A DNA stretch of 64,000 nt from positions 3,477,001 through 3,541,000 of the forward strand of contig NZ_CP022540.1 of NCBI RefSeq assembly GCF_002237555.1. Reading direction: 5' to 3'. A model generated the notes under the pieces. It did not search any database, was not told the DNA's origin, and saw nothing but the letters and a program-made list of their open reading frames with translations. A program made the position numbers and the translations under genes. This stretch comes from Antarctobacter heliothermus. Its GTDB lineage: Bacteria > Pseudomonadota > Alphaproteobacteria > Rhodobacterales > Rhodobacteraceae. This document shows positions 45,601 to 56,400 of this stretch, piece by piece (the stretch's first letter is position 1; the number at the start of each line of letters is the position of its first letter).

Positions 45601-46100
45601 ATGGGTTCGACACCGCCCCGCTTGCGGACCTGAACAGCGCCGCAGGCGCCACGGGGCCCGCAGAGACCCCGCGCCGCGCCGATCTGCGCGACCGGCTGGC
45701 CGGGCTTGCGTCGGACGACGCGGTCCGGACGCTGGGCGGTGCCATCTCGGACGCGGCCATCGACATTATCGGGCTGGCGCCGGGGGCAGAGATCGCGCTG
45801 GACCGCCCGATGAAGGAACTGGGGCTCGATTCGCTCATGGCGGTTGAACTGCGCAACGCGCTGGCGCGGCAAACGGCGCTCGACCTGTCGGCCACGTTGC
45901 TGTTCGATTACCCGACCTTGGCCCTGCTAACCGCCCACCTTGCCAAGCGGCTGGGGCTAGAGCTTGCGGCCGAAGGCGCCGGTGACGATGGCACGGACGA
46001 TACCGACAACCTGTCAGGGGCCGATATTGAAGCCCTGCTGGAGGCCGAGTTGGCCTTGTCGGACCAGTACCGCAACGATACGCAAGGGGGACGCTCATGA
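39675..46100 (+). CDS. Type I polyketide synthase, fully reducing module KS-AT-DH-ER-KR-ACP
   Basis: A 2,141-residue PKS starting in an ATGA overlap. KS has Cys205, His340 and His380. AT has Ser642 in GHSIG and YAFH at 742-745, suggesting malonyl-CoA. DH has His948 in HRIFGRVLMP and Asp1114-x3-Gln1118. A KR structural half lies at about 1200-1400 with no methyltransferase. ER has the NADPH loop HAGTGGVG (1551-1558). KR has GGLGGLG (1745-1751), Ser1872, Tyr1886 and Asn1890. ACP has Ser2053 in LGLDSL. All catalytic residues are present, so it should fully reduce the beta-carbon. The N-terminal 33 residues are helical, and the tail carries a LSGADIEALLEAELAL helix; both may be docking elements. 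Confidence 0.94.
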   Translation: MSGKDEHSGRVSAVKLALMARTARAQAGRALAADPIAIVGMGCRVPGGADTPESFWSFLLEERNVTRPVPADRWDAARWHADGPDTPGRSTANAAAFLDRIDGFDSDYFGIPAREADQMDPQQRLFLEVATESIENAGLRFEDLRRSRTGVFAASYHNDYAQMLYRDPDAMDQRTLTGTLHSVLANRVSYLFDLRGPSISIDTACSASLVAVHQACQSLRTGECDLALAGGVSVMLAPELMVSMSRLGFLAPDGCCKTFDASADGFGRGEGAGVLTLKRLSDALADRDRVWAVIRGSAVNQDGESTLLAAPNGQAQAALIREAVTAAQIAVEDLVYVETHGTGTALGDPIEVGALAETVGAAAPDRPDCVLGAVKANIGHLEAAAGVVGMIKAALVLAHRTVPAQPNFRALNPHIDLSGTRLKIADAQRPLPATAGPPVAGVSSFGVGGTNAHVLLEAASAQTGSSPEAATRKPWILPLSARSPAALEATARDWARLLAASEPPLEDLCFTAATRRSHHAHRLAVTGADRKEMADRLAQKLQQGLAPESRGKLCLVFCGQGPQHPGMGLDLIEAEPGFARHLERCDTLIRAVAGWSLLEELATPEALHRTSVAQPALVALQTGLAALLRDWGYVPDVVIGHSIGEVAAFEAAGLLSLDEALRIACHRGRIMQAAEGTGGMASVPIDAATARALVARHDGALSIGAVNGPRDIVLSGETGALDDALGALESQGVQHRRLPVRYAFHSDRMAGFDTQLVSALGRVAIDGPARSRVLSTVTGAEVAQPDAGHFARGIRSTVRFAEAIAGAAEDGAGVFVEIGPHPVLGASIAACLEEAGGSAGTILPTLRRGQPAAARMAETAARLFGSGRNPDWQALLPAGGRVTSLPRYPWQHRRHWREVQNAATPSDGHVTGHNTGHPMLGNRLDIAAQDLVVFEGGLSVRTGWLADHRIFGRVLMPGAAAMELLAAAVQTLSGAAACLVDFAMLAPLPIPEAAESGLRWQVIAQERDGTWRLKLVVPSEGAVGAGRVIAEARSAPAEAVESAATAVVPGPAGSGHAVPDTLIADRFREGGAEFGPAFRLLRDVHARDGIATGRVYLPEGLDQQAHLLHPAALDAGVQLAVLAAGEARGGTLLPVGAQSVRLPGAMPPGDLTATATLRAQPADGPLIADVVFAAVDGTAAGQITGLRLAEADARALENATAQPPQVCRVVWRELARGQETQAPASWLVIATEKAGEPLVCALHERGTPARRVDPDASDVMLAKAVEETTVVEGPCQVLELPWTGTDGDPEQAVAAALRRLQVFVSHPSPRLRLALATRGACATGAETGGARISCAEAALQAFYATASTEHPELGINLIDLDPSGEIAPRQLADDLAECLSHVGPARIALRGKARLTPVLEPVSRDAPPGPRALLRAPDGGIDGLSLAANAPRALAPGEVRVAVRAAGLNFRDVLSTMGMLPGKLPPLGVEMAGEVIETTGDAGGLTPGDRVFGYAPGALAEEVIARVDMLKRTPEGISDPIAAGLTVIFGTALYGLDDLAGLRAGERVLIHAGTGGVGMAAIQIALARGAEVYATAGTEGKRALLRDMGVARAMDSRSTDFESGIAEATGGKGVDVVLNALAGEFIPASVRCLSATGRFLELGKRDLMRPEDFAALRPDATYHVYDLGQSTERDPALMSGLLDKLLNGLADGSLHPVPTRAFGLDRSGEAMRFMAAAQHVGKIVIGMPPRTADGLRSDATYWITGGLGGLGLCTARWLAGRGARHILLTGRTPPGAAAREAMAEIEAMGVSLRTLRADAGDAADTARVLAETAETMPPLRGIVHAAGALRDGPVSTRTPEDVAAVLGGKLGGALTLDRLTRDLPLDFFILYSAAASFLGAPGQTLYTAANAGLDALALSRHREGLPALSVAWGRWSDVGMAARLAEAGNDGWQRRGLGAITPETGFAPVENLLASGTPAALVAAVDWTRLVATAPDGFDTAPLADLNSAAGATGPAETPRRADLRDRLAGLASDDAVRTLGGAISDAAIDIIGLAPGAEIALDRPMKELGLDSLMAVELRNALARQTALDLSATLLFDYPTLALLTAHLAKRLGLELAAEGAGDDGTDDTDNLSGADIEALLEAELALSDQYRNDTQGGRS

Positions 46101-49100
46101 CAGCCGCAACGGACCAGATGAAGCGCGCCCTGCACGAGATCCGCCGCCTGCGCGGCGCGTTGGATCAGGCGACGCTGGACCGGGCGGAACGCAGCGCCAT
46201 CGCCATCGTGGGCACCGGCCTGCGCCTGCCCGGCGGCATCTCCTCCCTGCCCCAACTGGAAGAAGCGTTGCGGGACGGCCGCAACCTGGTCACACCCGTA
46301 CCGCCCGCGCGCTGGAACGGCGGTGACCTGCCGGGCGACATGACCAGCGCAGCGGGCTATGGTGCCTTCATCGAGGATGTCGACCTGTTCGATCCGGAGT
46401 TCTTCGGCATCTCGGGCGCCGAGGCCGCCAGCATGGACCCGCAGCAGCGCCTGCTGCTGGAAACCGGCTGGGAGGCGCTGGAGGATGCGGGCCACGCTCC
46501 CGACAGCTTTGCCGAGCGCGCGTTGGGCATCTTTATCGGCATGGCGAACAGCGATTACGGTCGGATGATGCTGTCCGACATCCCGGCGATCGATCCCTAT
46601 TTCACCTCCGGGTCGTCCTTCTCGGTCGCGGCGGGGCGCCTGTCCTATTTCCTGGGCACGACCGGCCCGGCGATCACGGTGGACACGGCATGTTCGTCGT
46701 CGCTGGTCGCGCTGCACCTGGCGCGCCGGGCGCTGGTGGCGGGGGAATGCGACGTTGCGCTGGCCGGCGGCGTCAACCTGATGCTGTCGCCCGAGGTGCA
46801 TGTGAATTTCGATCGCGCCGGGATGCTGGCGGGCGACGGGCGCTGCAAAACCTTCGACGCCGCCGCCGACGGCTATGTGCGCGGCGAAGGCTGCGTGGTG
46901 CTGGCGCTGCGCCGACTGGAGGACGCGCAGGCGGACGGCGACCGCATCCTGGCGGTGATCCGCGGAAGCGCGGTCAACCAGGACGGGCGCAGCAACGGTC
47001 TGACCGCGCCGAACGGGCGCGCGCAGGAGGTGCTGATCCGCGCCGCTCTGGAAGACGCGGGGCTGACACCCGGCGATGTCGGCTATGTCGAGGCGCACGG
47101 CACCGGCACCAGCCTCGGCGACCCGATCGAGATGGAAGCGCTAGGCCGGGCCTACGCGCGCGACCGGGCCGACGCGCCACCGCTTGTAGTGGGGTCGGTG
47201 AAGACCAATCTCGGCCATCTCGAATCCGCGGCGGGGGCGGCGGGCGTGCTCAAGACGCTGGTCGCGCTGCGCTCGGGCCGGATTCCGGCGCATCTGAACT
47301 TCGATACGCCCAACCCGTATATCGGCTGGCAGAACCTGCGGGTCCGCATCCCGACCGAAACGGAGGCCTGGCCCGACGGAACCGGTCGCTTTGCCGGGGT
47401 CAGTTCCTTTGGCTTCAGCGGTACCAATGCACACCTGATCCTCGGCCCGGCACCAGAGGCCCCGCGCGAGACGACTCCGGGCCTGCCGTGGCACCTGTTC
47501 ACGATGTCGGCCAAAAGCGACGGGGCCCTGCAGGTGCTGGGCGGCAACATGGCAGAGGCGATGGCGGAGAGCGCGGAGGGCATCGCCGACATCTGCCACA
47601 CCGTCAATGCGGGCCGGGCGCGGATGCCCTACCGGCTGTCCGTCGCCGTGCGTGACCGCGCGGAGCTGGCGCAGACGTTACGGGGCTTCGGCTCTGGCTT
47701 GGCCGATCCGGCGATCGCCACCGGCCTGGCCCAACCCGGTCAAAGGCCGAAGATCGGGTTTCTTTTCACCGGCCAAGGAGCGCAGCATCCCGGCATGGGG
47801 CGCGCGCTTTATGAGACACAGCCGGTCTACCGGCGCGCGATCGACGCCTGCGCCGAGGCGCTGGGGAACACCGTTCCAGGCGGACTGGTCGCCGCCCTGC
47901 ACGACACCGGGGACGAATCGCGGATCCGGGCGCCGGGCATCGCCCAGCCGGCGCTTTTTGCGCTGGAATACGCGCTGGCGCGGCTGTGGATGTCGTTCGG
48001 GCTGAAACCAGACGCGGTCTGCGGTCACAGTCTTGGCGAATTCGCCGCCGCGACAATTGCCGGAATGATGCCGCTGGAGGATGCGCTGATGCTGGTGGCA
48101 GAACGCGGCCGGCTGACGGCGCAGGTCGCGGCCGAGGGCATGATGGCCGGCGTCTTTGCCCCGCGCGACGCGATCCAGCCGCTGCTGGACGACGTGGCGG
48201 GGGTCGGCATCGCCGCTTACAATACGCCGCGCAACCACGTGCTCAGCGGGCCAGAGCCGGCGCTGCGCCCGGTGCTCGACCGGCTAACGGCGCAGGGTTT
48301 CCGGGTGGAGCCGCTGCACATCGCCTTCGCGGCGCATTGCCCGCTGGTCGACCCGGTGCTGGAACAGTTCCGCGCTGCAGCGGGCCGGGTACGCCACACC
48401 GCGCCGCGCATCCCGCTAGTCTCCAACCTGACCGGCGATTTCGTGCCTGATGATGGCGTCGTGCCGGACCATTGGGCCAACCACCTGCGCCAGCCGGTGC
48501 GGTTCGCCGACGGCGTGGCGACCCTGCTGGAGGCCGGGATCACCCATTTCGTCGAGATCGGACCGCATCCCGTCCTGTCGGGAATGGCCGCCGAATGCGC
48601 CGAGCTTTCGGGCGTCGACCGGCCGCTGCACTTCCTCGCCTCGCTGCGCCGCAATGGCGAGGACGGGCGCGATCTTTGCGAAAGCCTCGGGCAGCTCTTT
48701 GTCGATGGCGCGGCGGTGAACCCGGATGCTCTGCAGACCCCGGGCACGGCCCGCCGGGTCGCCCTGCCGACCTATCCGTTCGAACGGGCGCGCCACTGGC
48801 ATCCCAGCGCCCGCCCCGGCGCGGCAAGGATGCGGCAGGACCCGGAAAACCGCTGGGCCCGGTTCGGCGCGCGGCTGTCGCGGGAATGCGAACGCGGGCC
48901 GCTGGGCTTCGATGCGGCCGCCTGCCCCGGTGCCTGGACGGCGCTGGCCGATTTGACGCGGGCACGGATCGTGTCTCTGTTGCGCGACGCCGGCCTGTTC
49001 GGGGCCGAGGCCGACAGCGCCACGGTTCCCAAGGTCGTGGCGGAGCTGGGCGCCCTGCCCGACTTCGCGCCGCTGGTCGAACGCTGGCTGCTTGACCTCG

Positions 49101-50476
49101 CCGCCACCGGCACCTTGCGGCGCGACGGCGCGCGGTTCTCCGTGCCGGACGGCTTGGCCGATCCCGACCTGTCCGGCGCGCTGGCCCGCGCCGAGGCCGC
49201 ACTGTCGGGCAATGCCCCGCTGATGGACTATGTGCGCCACTGTACCCGGATCGTCGGCGCGGTGATCCGTGGCGAGGTCAGCCCGCTGGAGACGCTGTTT
49301 CCCGATGGCGATTTTGCGCTCGCCCTTGGGCTTTACGAAGGCTCCGCGACGATGCGCTACATGAACGGCCTTGCGGCGGCGGCGGTCGAAGCCATCGCCG
49401 ACAGTGCCGGCCCGGAATTGCGTGTGATCGAGGCCGGAGCGGGCACCGGCGGCACCACGGCGGCGGTGCTGGAGGCGCTGGCCGGGCGGTCGGTGCAGTA
49501 TGTCTTTACCGATGTGTCGGACCTGTTCCTCGACCGGGCGCAGGCGCGGTTCAGCGACCGCGAGGGCATGGCGTTCGCGCGCCTCGACCTTGAAACTGCC
49601 CCGGCGGAGCAGGGCTTTGCGCGCGGCAGCTTTGACCTCGTTCTGGCATCGAATGCGGTGCATGCGGTGCGCAACCTGCCCGAGACCCTCGGCCATCTAC
49701 GCGGCCTTCTGCGGCCCGGCGGAGTATTGGTCCTGATCGAATCCACCGAGCATTTCACCTATTTCAACATTACCACCGGCCTGATCGAAGGCTGGCGGCA
49801 CGCCGAGGACACGCTGCGCAGCGACGACCTGGCCCTGATCGACGCGCCGACATGGACCGACGCGCTTACCGAGGCCGGGTTCGACAAGGCCGAGTCCTGG
49901 CCCCGCGCGGGCACCGCCGCCGACACGGTCGGTCAGCACCTGATCGTGGCGCGCGCGCCGCTGGCTGGGGTCCCGCAAGACGAGACCGCGACGACCAAGG
50001 TTCCCGCCTTCCAGGCCACCGCGCCGCAGGCAACGGATCCTGCGCTGGACGCGGCGATGGAGCGGATCGCCGGGGCGCTTCCGCGCGAACGTGCCCGCGC
50101 CATATCCGAGCTTGTGCGCATCCGGGTGATGCGCCTGCTGCGCCGCAATGCCGACCAGCCCCCGCTGGATCACGAGCGCCTGCTTGACCTCGGGCTCGAC
50201 TCGCTGATGGCGGTGCAGTTGCGCAACACACTGGCGCAGGATCTTGGGCTGACGGAGGGGCTGCCGGCGACGCTGGTTTTCGATCACCCGACGATCATTG
50301 CGCTTGCGGCCTATCTCGATTCCATGTCGGCCCCGTCCGACGAGACCACGAAGGACAGCCTGCCGCCCCCGACACCGCGAGCCAACGGTCCGGTGGACGC
50401 CGGACGCGCGAAGGAAATCGAGGCGATGAGCGAGGAAGAAGTCGAAGCCTTGCTGCTGGAGCGGCTGAAACAATGA
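46097..50476 (+). CDS. Type I polyketide synthase, methylating non-reducing module KS-AT-cMT-ACP
   Basis: A 1,459-residue PKS. KS has Cys199, His334 and His374. AT has Ser645 in GHSLG with FAAH at 744-747, not the malonyl-type HAFH. A C-methyltransferase (about 1060-1290) has EAGAGTGG at 1112-1119, FTDVSDLFLDRAQARF and LASNAVHA. ACP has Ser1369 in LGLDSL. There is no KR, DH or ER, so the module should leave a beta-keto group beside a methylated alpha-carbon. The tail (MSEEEVEALLLERLKQ) is a typical C-terminal docking helix. The N-terminal DQMKRALHEIRRLRGALDQA helix is a likely docking partner for the previous module. Confidence 0.93.
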   Translation: MTAATDQMKRALHEIRRLRGALDQATLDRAERSAIAIVGTGLRLPGGISSLPQLEEALRDGRNLVTPVPPARWNGGDLPGDMTSAAGYGAFIEDVDLFDPEFFGISGAEAASMDPQQRLLLETGWEALEDAGHAPDSFAERALGIFIGMANSDYGRMMLSDIPAIDPYFTSGSSFSVAAGRLSYFLGTTGPAITVDTACSSSLVALHLARRALVAGECDVALAGGVNLMLSPEVHVNFDRAGMLAGDGRCKTFDAAADGYVRGEGCVVLALRRLEDAQADGDRILAVIRGSAVNQDGRSNGLTAPNGRAQEVLIRAALEDAGLTPGDVGYVEAHGTGTSLGDPIEMEALGRAYARDRADAPPLVVGSVKTNLGHLESAAGAAGVLKTLVALRSGRIPAHLNFDTPNPYIGWQNLRVRIPTETEAWPDGTGRFAGVSSFGFSGTNAHLILGPAPEAPRETTPGLPWHLFTMSAKSDGALQVLGGNMAEAMAESAEGIADICHTVNAGRARMPYRLSVAVRDRAELAQTLRGFGSGLADPAIATGLAQPGQRPKIGFLFTGQGAQHPGMGRALYETQPVYRRAIDACAEALGNTVPGGLVAALHDTGDESRIRAPGIAQPALFALEYALARLWMSFGLKPDAVCGHSLGEFAAATIAGMMPLEDALMLVAERGRLTAQVAAEGMMAGVFAPRDAIQPLLDDVAGVGIAAYNTPRNHVLSGPEPALRPVLDRLTAQGFRVEPLHIAFAAHCPLVDPVLEQFRAAAGRVRHTAPRIPLVSNLTGDFVPDDGVVPDHWANHLRQPVRFADGVATLLEAGITHFVEIGPHPVLSGMAAECAELSGVDRPLHFLASLRRNGEDGRDLCESLGQLFVDGAAVNPDALQTPGTARRVALPTYPFERARHWHPSARPGAARMRQDPENRWARFGARLSRECERGPLGFDAAACPGAWTALADLTRARIVSLLRDAGLFGAEADSATVPKVVAELGALPDFAPLVERWLLDLAATGTLRRDGARFSVPDGLADPDLSGALARAEAALSGNAPLMDYVRHCTRIVGAVIRGEVSPLETLFPDGDFALALGLYEGSATMRYMNGLAAAAVEAIADSAGPELRVIEAGAGTGGTTAAVLEALAGRSVQYVFTDVSDLFLDRAQARFSDREGMAFARLDLETAPAEQGFARGSFDLVLASNAVHAVRNLPETLGHLRGLLRPGGVLVLIESTEHFTYFNITTGLIEGWRHAEDTLRSDDLALIDAPTWTDALTEAGFDKAESWPRAGTAADTVGQHLIVARAPLAGVPQDETATTKVPAFQATAPQATDPALDAAMERIAGALPRERARAISELVRIRVMRLLRRNADQPPLDHERLLDLGLDSLMAVQLRNTLAQDLGLTEGLPATLVFDHPTIIALAAYLDSMSAPSDETTKDSLPPPTPRANGPVDAGRAKEIEAMSEEEVEALLLERLKQ

Positions 50477-53400
50477 ACACGCCCGACCCTGCCCTTGCCG
50501 CGAAACAAACGGAGCTCTCGCCGCTAAAACGCGCGCTGATCGCGCTGGAGGCGGCGGAGTCGCGGATCGCCGCGCTGGAACAGGCCGCAAAGGCGCCCAT
50601 CGCCTTGGTCGGGATCGGTTGCCGGGTGCCGGGGGCAGACGGTCCCGACGCGTTCTGGCACCTGCTGGACAACGGCTGCGACGCCACCGGTCCGGTGCCC
50701 GAAAACCGCTGGGATCACGACAGTCTCTTTGATCCGGACCCGGACAGCGAGGGCCGTATCTCCACCCGCCGGGGCGGCTTCATCGACCATGTTGATGCCT
50801 TCGACGCGGGCCTGTTCGGCATTTCCCGTCGCGAGGCGCGTGGCATGGACCCGCAGCAACGGCTGTTCCTGCAGACTGCGTGGGAAGCGCTTGAACATGC
50901 CGGGATCGCGCCGGATTCGTTGAGCGGCTCGCCTACGGGGGTGTTCTGCGGCGCAACCGGGTCCGACTATACCTATCTGCAGGTGGCGGCGCGCGATCCC
51001 GCGCTTCTCGACACGCATTTCGCCTCGGGCATCGCGCACAGCGTGATCTCTGGGCGGCTGTCCTACCTGCTGGGCCTATGCGGACCCAGCGTCACAATCG
51101 ACACCGCATGTTCATCGTCGCTGGTGGCGGTGCATCAGGCGATGCAGTCGCTACGGCGCGGCGAGACGCGGTTGGCCATTGCGGGCGGCGTCAGCTTGAT
51201 GCTGTCGCCCGAGATCTTCATCGCGCTGTCGCGGGCGCACATGCTGGCACCGGACGGGCGCTGCAAGGCCTTCGACGCCAGCGCCGACGGGTTCGCGCGG
51301 GCAGAGGGCTGCGGCGCGGTGGTGCTGAAGACGCTGGCCGCCGCGCAGGCAGATGGCGACCGGGTGATCGCCGTGCTTCGCGGCAGCGCGGTGAACCAGG
51401 ACGGCCCGTCCAGCGGGCTGACCGCGCCCAGCGGACCCGCGCAGGAATCGGTGATCCGCGCCGCGCTGGCCGATGCCGGGATCGGACCCGCCGATCTGGG
51501 CTACCTAGAGGCGCATGGCACCGGCACCAATCTGGGCGATCCGCAGGAAATGCGCGCGCTCGGAAACGTGTTCGCGGGCCGCCAGTCGCCGCTGGTCGTT
51601 GGCTCCGTCAAGACCAATCTCGGCCATCTCGAAGGCGCCGCCGGTGTGACCGGCCTGATCAAGTTGGTCCTGATGCTACGCGCCCGCCGGATCCCGCGTC
51701 ACCTGCATTTCCACACCCCCAGCCCCCATATTCCGTGGGCGGCCCTGCCGGTTCGCGTGCCCACCGCGACGGAAGCTTGGGAGCCGGTCAACGAACGCCG
51801 CATCGGGTCGGTCAGCGCCTTCGGTTTCAGCGGCACCAACGCGCATGTGGTGGTAGAAGAGGCCCCGCCCCCCGCTCCGGCCCGCGCGCCAGGGGAGGAA
51901 CCGGGCGTCGTCGGATTGTCCGCGGCCAGCGCAGAGTCGCTGCGCCGGCTCGCCGCGCTTCATGCCGAACGCCTGGCACAGGGCGAGACGCCCGCGCTGG
52001 CCGATCTGTGCCGGACCGCCAACTCCGGGCGCGCGCAGCTTGCCTACCGCGCCACTGTGAACGGCGCGTCGGCGGGCGACCTGCGGGCACCGTTGGAGAC
52101 GCTCGCCTCGGGCGGCGGAGCGGTCGCCGGTCCGATCCGACAGACCCCGCAGATCGCTTTCCTGTTCACCGGGCAAGGCGCGCAATTCGCGGGGATGGGC
52201 CGTGACCTGTACGACCGGGCGCCGGTGGTGCGCGACATCCTCGACCGCGCCGCCGCGCGGCTGGACCCACAGCTTGATGCGCCGTTGCTCGACGTTGTGT
52301 TCGGCGCGCAGGGCACAGAGGGTCTGCTGGACCAGACCCGTTTTACCCAGCCCGCGCTCTTCGCCCTCGAATACGCGCTGGCACAGCTCTGGTCGTCGTG
52401 GGGTGTCCGGCCGGACATGGTGATCGGCCACTCGGTCGGGGAATTCGCCGCCGCCTGTATGGCCGGTGTGATGGGGTTCGAGGACGCACTCGACCTGGTG
52501 GCAGAACGGGGTCGCCTGATGGATGCCTTGCCCGAGGGCGGCGGGATGCTGTCGGTCGCCGCGCCGGAAACCGCGCTGGGCGGGATGCTGCAAGGCGGAT
52601 TGGACATCGCCGCGGTGAACGCGCCAGAACAAACCGTCGTCTCGGGTCCGCTGGACGCGCTGGACAGGCTGGCCGCCGCGCTGACCGCCGAGGGCATCGA
52701 CAGCCGCAGCCTGCCGGTGTCGCACGCCTTCCATTCAGGCCTTGTCGATCCCGCGCTGGATGCGTTCGAGGCGGTCGCGAAGCGCGTGTCCTACGGTCGG
52801 CCCGACCTGCGCCTGATCTCCAACCTCACGGGCAAGACCGTCGACGCGGAGACGATCGGCACGCCCGGCTACTGGCGGCGTCACATGCGCGATGCGGTGC
52901 GGTTCGCCGACGGCGCGGCAGAGCTTGCGCGGCTGGGGGCCACGGCCTTCGTCGAGATCGGCCCGCAACCCGTGCTGACGGCGTTGACGCGCGAGACTCT
53001 GGACGGCGGAGACATGCCAGAGGGGGCGACGTTTGCTGCATCAATGCGTCGCGGACGCGGCGAATGGGGACAGATGCAGGACGCCCTCGGGGCGCTCTGG
53101 ACCGCCGGAGTGCCGGTCGACTGGCAGGCGCTCGAAAAGCTGCGCGGCGGGCGCGTTGTCGGCCTGCCGACCTATCCCTTCGTCCGCGACTCCCACTGGA
53201 TCTCGCCGCGCGCGGAACTGCCCGGGACCGGGGCCGCCCCCGGCGGGTTGCTGGGCCAAGCCGTGCCGCTGGCGCTGGACGAGGCGCAGATTTGGCAAGG
53301 TGCCGCTGCGGCCGACGCGCCCGGCTGGGTATCGGATCACGTTGTGAACGGCGCGGTGATCCTGCCCGGCGCGGCGCTGATCTCGATGATGGCCGCGGCG

Positions 53401-56400
53401 CAGGGGGCGGACGGACGCGCCGCGCTGGAGGACATCCTGTTCGAAGCGCCGCTGACCCTGCCCGGGGACGGAACTGCCCTGTCCTTGCAGACCGTCGCCC
53501 GGGGCGGAGAGCTGACCGTGCACAGCCGCATGGGCGACAGCGGCGACTGGCAGCGTCACGCCTCTGCCCGTGTGGCAGAACAAGACGCATTGCCCGCATC
53601 ACCAGCGCCAGAGTGTGACCAATCCGTCGATCCGGCCGAACTCTACGAGGAGTGGCAGGCGCAGGGCATCGCGCTTGGCCCGGCCTTCCGGGTGATCGAG
53701 ACGCTCACTGTCACCGGCGACGAGGTGGTCGGGACGATTGCACTTCCCGATGACGTCGCGCACGACCCGGCGCTGCCGATCCATCCGTTGCTGCTGGATG
53801 GTTGCCTGCAACTGATCGGCGCATCCCCGGCCGCGCGTGCGGCGGGCGCGTTCCTGCCCTTCGCCGCCGACCGCTTCGCCCTTGGTGGCAAGCCGGACCG
53901 CAGCCTGACGGTGCAGGTCAATGTGCAGTCTGCGGGCGGCGATGGACTGGTCGCTGAGATCCGGGCAAGAACGGAAGACGGACAGCCCGTCCTCGCGCTG
54001 ACCGGACTCCGGCTGCGTCGGCTGGCGGCACCGAGCGCGCTGACCGCCGGGGGGACGCCCCTGTCGGACGCGCTCTACGCGTTGAACTGGGTGGCGCACG
54101 GCGACCTCCCCTCACCTGATGCGCTTGTCGCCGGGGCAGCCGCGCGGGCCGAAGATCTCGCCAGCAGGGCCGAACTAGACAAGTACGACATATTCGCAGA
54201 GGCGATGGACGCGGCCTGTATCCCCATCGTGCGTAGGACCTTTGACGCGCTGGGATGGAGGCCCGAACCCGGCAGCACCGTCGCGGAACAGGCCCTTGCG
54301 GACCGGTTGGGCATTGTCGAGGACCACCGCCGCCTGTTCTCGCGCCTGCTGGACATATTGGCCGAGGCGGGCGATCTGGACCGCGCGGGCGAGATCTGGC
54401 ATGTGCGGCGCCGGCTGGCCCCGGCCGAAGATCCGGCCGACCTGCGCGAAATCGCGCCCGCCGCCGCCCTGCCAGAGGTAGAGATGCTGCTGCGCGCGGG
54501 TGCGGGCCTTGCCGATGCGCTGTGCGGGCGGACCGACCCGCTGGAGCTGCTGTTTCCCGGCGGCGACACGAGCAGCGCTGAGAAGCTTTACGGCGAGGTC
54601 CCGACATCGGTCTATTTCAATAGTCTGATCGCCGAGATCCTGTCTGGAATGGTGGATGTCGGGCGGCCCTTGCGGATTCTGGAAATCGGCGGCGGCACCG
54701 GCGGCACCACGGCGCGGGTGATCGAGCGTTTGCCCCCCGGAACCCGCTATGTGTTCACCGATATTGGCCCCAGTTTTGTCGAACGTGCGCGAGACCGTTT
54801 TGGCCACCGCGAGGGCATGGACTTTCAGGTGCTGGACCTCGAACGGGAGCTTGTCGATCAAGGGCTCGACCCACACTCCTTCGACGTGGTGATCGGGGCC
54901 AACGTGGTGCACGCCACGAGCGACCTTGCCGCGACGCTGGCGCGTGTGCGGCGTGTCATCGCGTCCGGCGGGCGGCTGGTGATACTTGAGGTTACGTCGC
55001 CCCGGCGGTGGTTCGACCTGACGGTCGGTCTGACCTCCGGTTGGTGGGCCTATTCCGACACTGACCTGCGCCGCGACGGCCCCTTGCTGGACCGGAAGGG
55101 CTGGCTGGACCTGCTGCGTCAAGCCGGGTTCACCGCGCCCGAGGCGTTGGACGGCGATCCCGACCTGCCCGGCAGCCGCGGGCGGCAGGCGGTGCTGGTC
55201 GCTGGTGCCCGCGACGGGCGGCAGGACCGCTGGCTGATCCTGCCAGACACCGACACGCTGGCGCCGCGCCTCTCGGCGGCGCTGGTTTCCGCCGGGGCGC
55301 GGGCCGAGGTGCTGGACCCCGACTGCGACCTTCGAACCGAATTGCGGCGCATGGCCGAGGCGGGAGAGGCCCCGGACCGGCTCGTGGTCCTCGGCGGGGC
55401 ACGGCGGCAGTCGCCAAGCGATCGAACCGCAGCGGCGCTGGAGGTGATTCAGGCCGTGGCCGAGGCCGCGCCGGACGCGCGTCTGACCCTGATCACGCGC
55501 GGCGCGGAACGGCTGGACCGCCTGACCGACACCCCGCGCGAAGAAGAGGCGGCGGTGGCCGGTCTTGCCCGCAGCGCGGCGCTGGAACTGCCCGGCCAGG
55601 AGTTTCGGCGCATCGACATCGAACCGGGATCGGACGATCCCGAGGGCCTGGCCGCCGCCCTGCTCGACACTGCCGACGAGCCGGAACTGGCGCTGCGCGG
55701 CCAGGACCGGCTCGTGGCCCGCCTGTCGCCCTGGGCACTGCCCGCGGCACAGGACCGGGCGTCGGAAAGCTGGCAGCTGGTGAACACAGATCCCGGTACA
55801 CTGGAGGGGCTGGACCGCGCGGCCCTGACGCGGCGCGCGCCCGGTCCCGGCGAGATCGAGATCGCGGTCGAGGTCGCCGGGTTGAACTTCCGCGACGTGC
55901 TGAACGCGCTTGGCGAATATCCGGGGGCCCCGCCTTTAGGCGGCGAATGCGCCGGACGTGTCGTGGCCGTGGGGCCGGGCGTGCAGGATTTCGCGGCGGG
56001 CGACGCGGTGGTCGGCATGTCGCCGGGGACGCTGGCCACGCACCTGACGCTTCCAGCCGCGCTGGCGGCGCCGCTGCCCGACGGCTTTGACATGATCGAC
56101 GGGGCAGCCTTTGCCATTCCCTTCGTCACCGCCGATTACTGCCTGCACGAGGTCGGCGGCCTTCAAGCGGGCGAGCGTGTGCTGATCCACGCCGCGGCGG
56201 GCGGGGTCGGGATGGCCGCCTTGCAGATCGCGCTGGCGGCCGGAGCCGAGGTCTATGCCACCGCCGGCAGCGACGAGAAGCGCGCGCTGGTGAAGGCGCT
56301 CGGGGCTGTCCGCGTGATGGATTCCCGAACTCCCGGCTTCCGCGACGAGATATTGGAGGTCACCGGCGGGCTTGGCGTCGACCTTGTGCTGAACTCGCTG

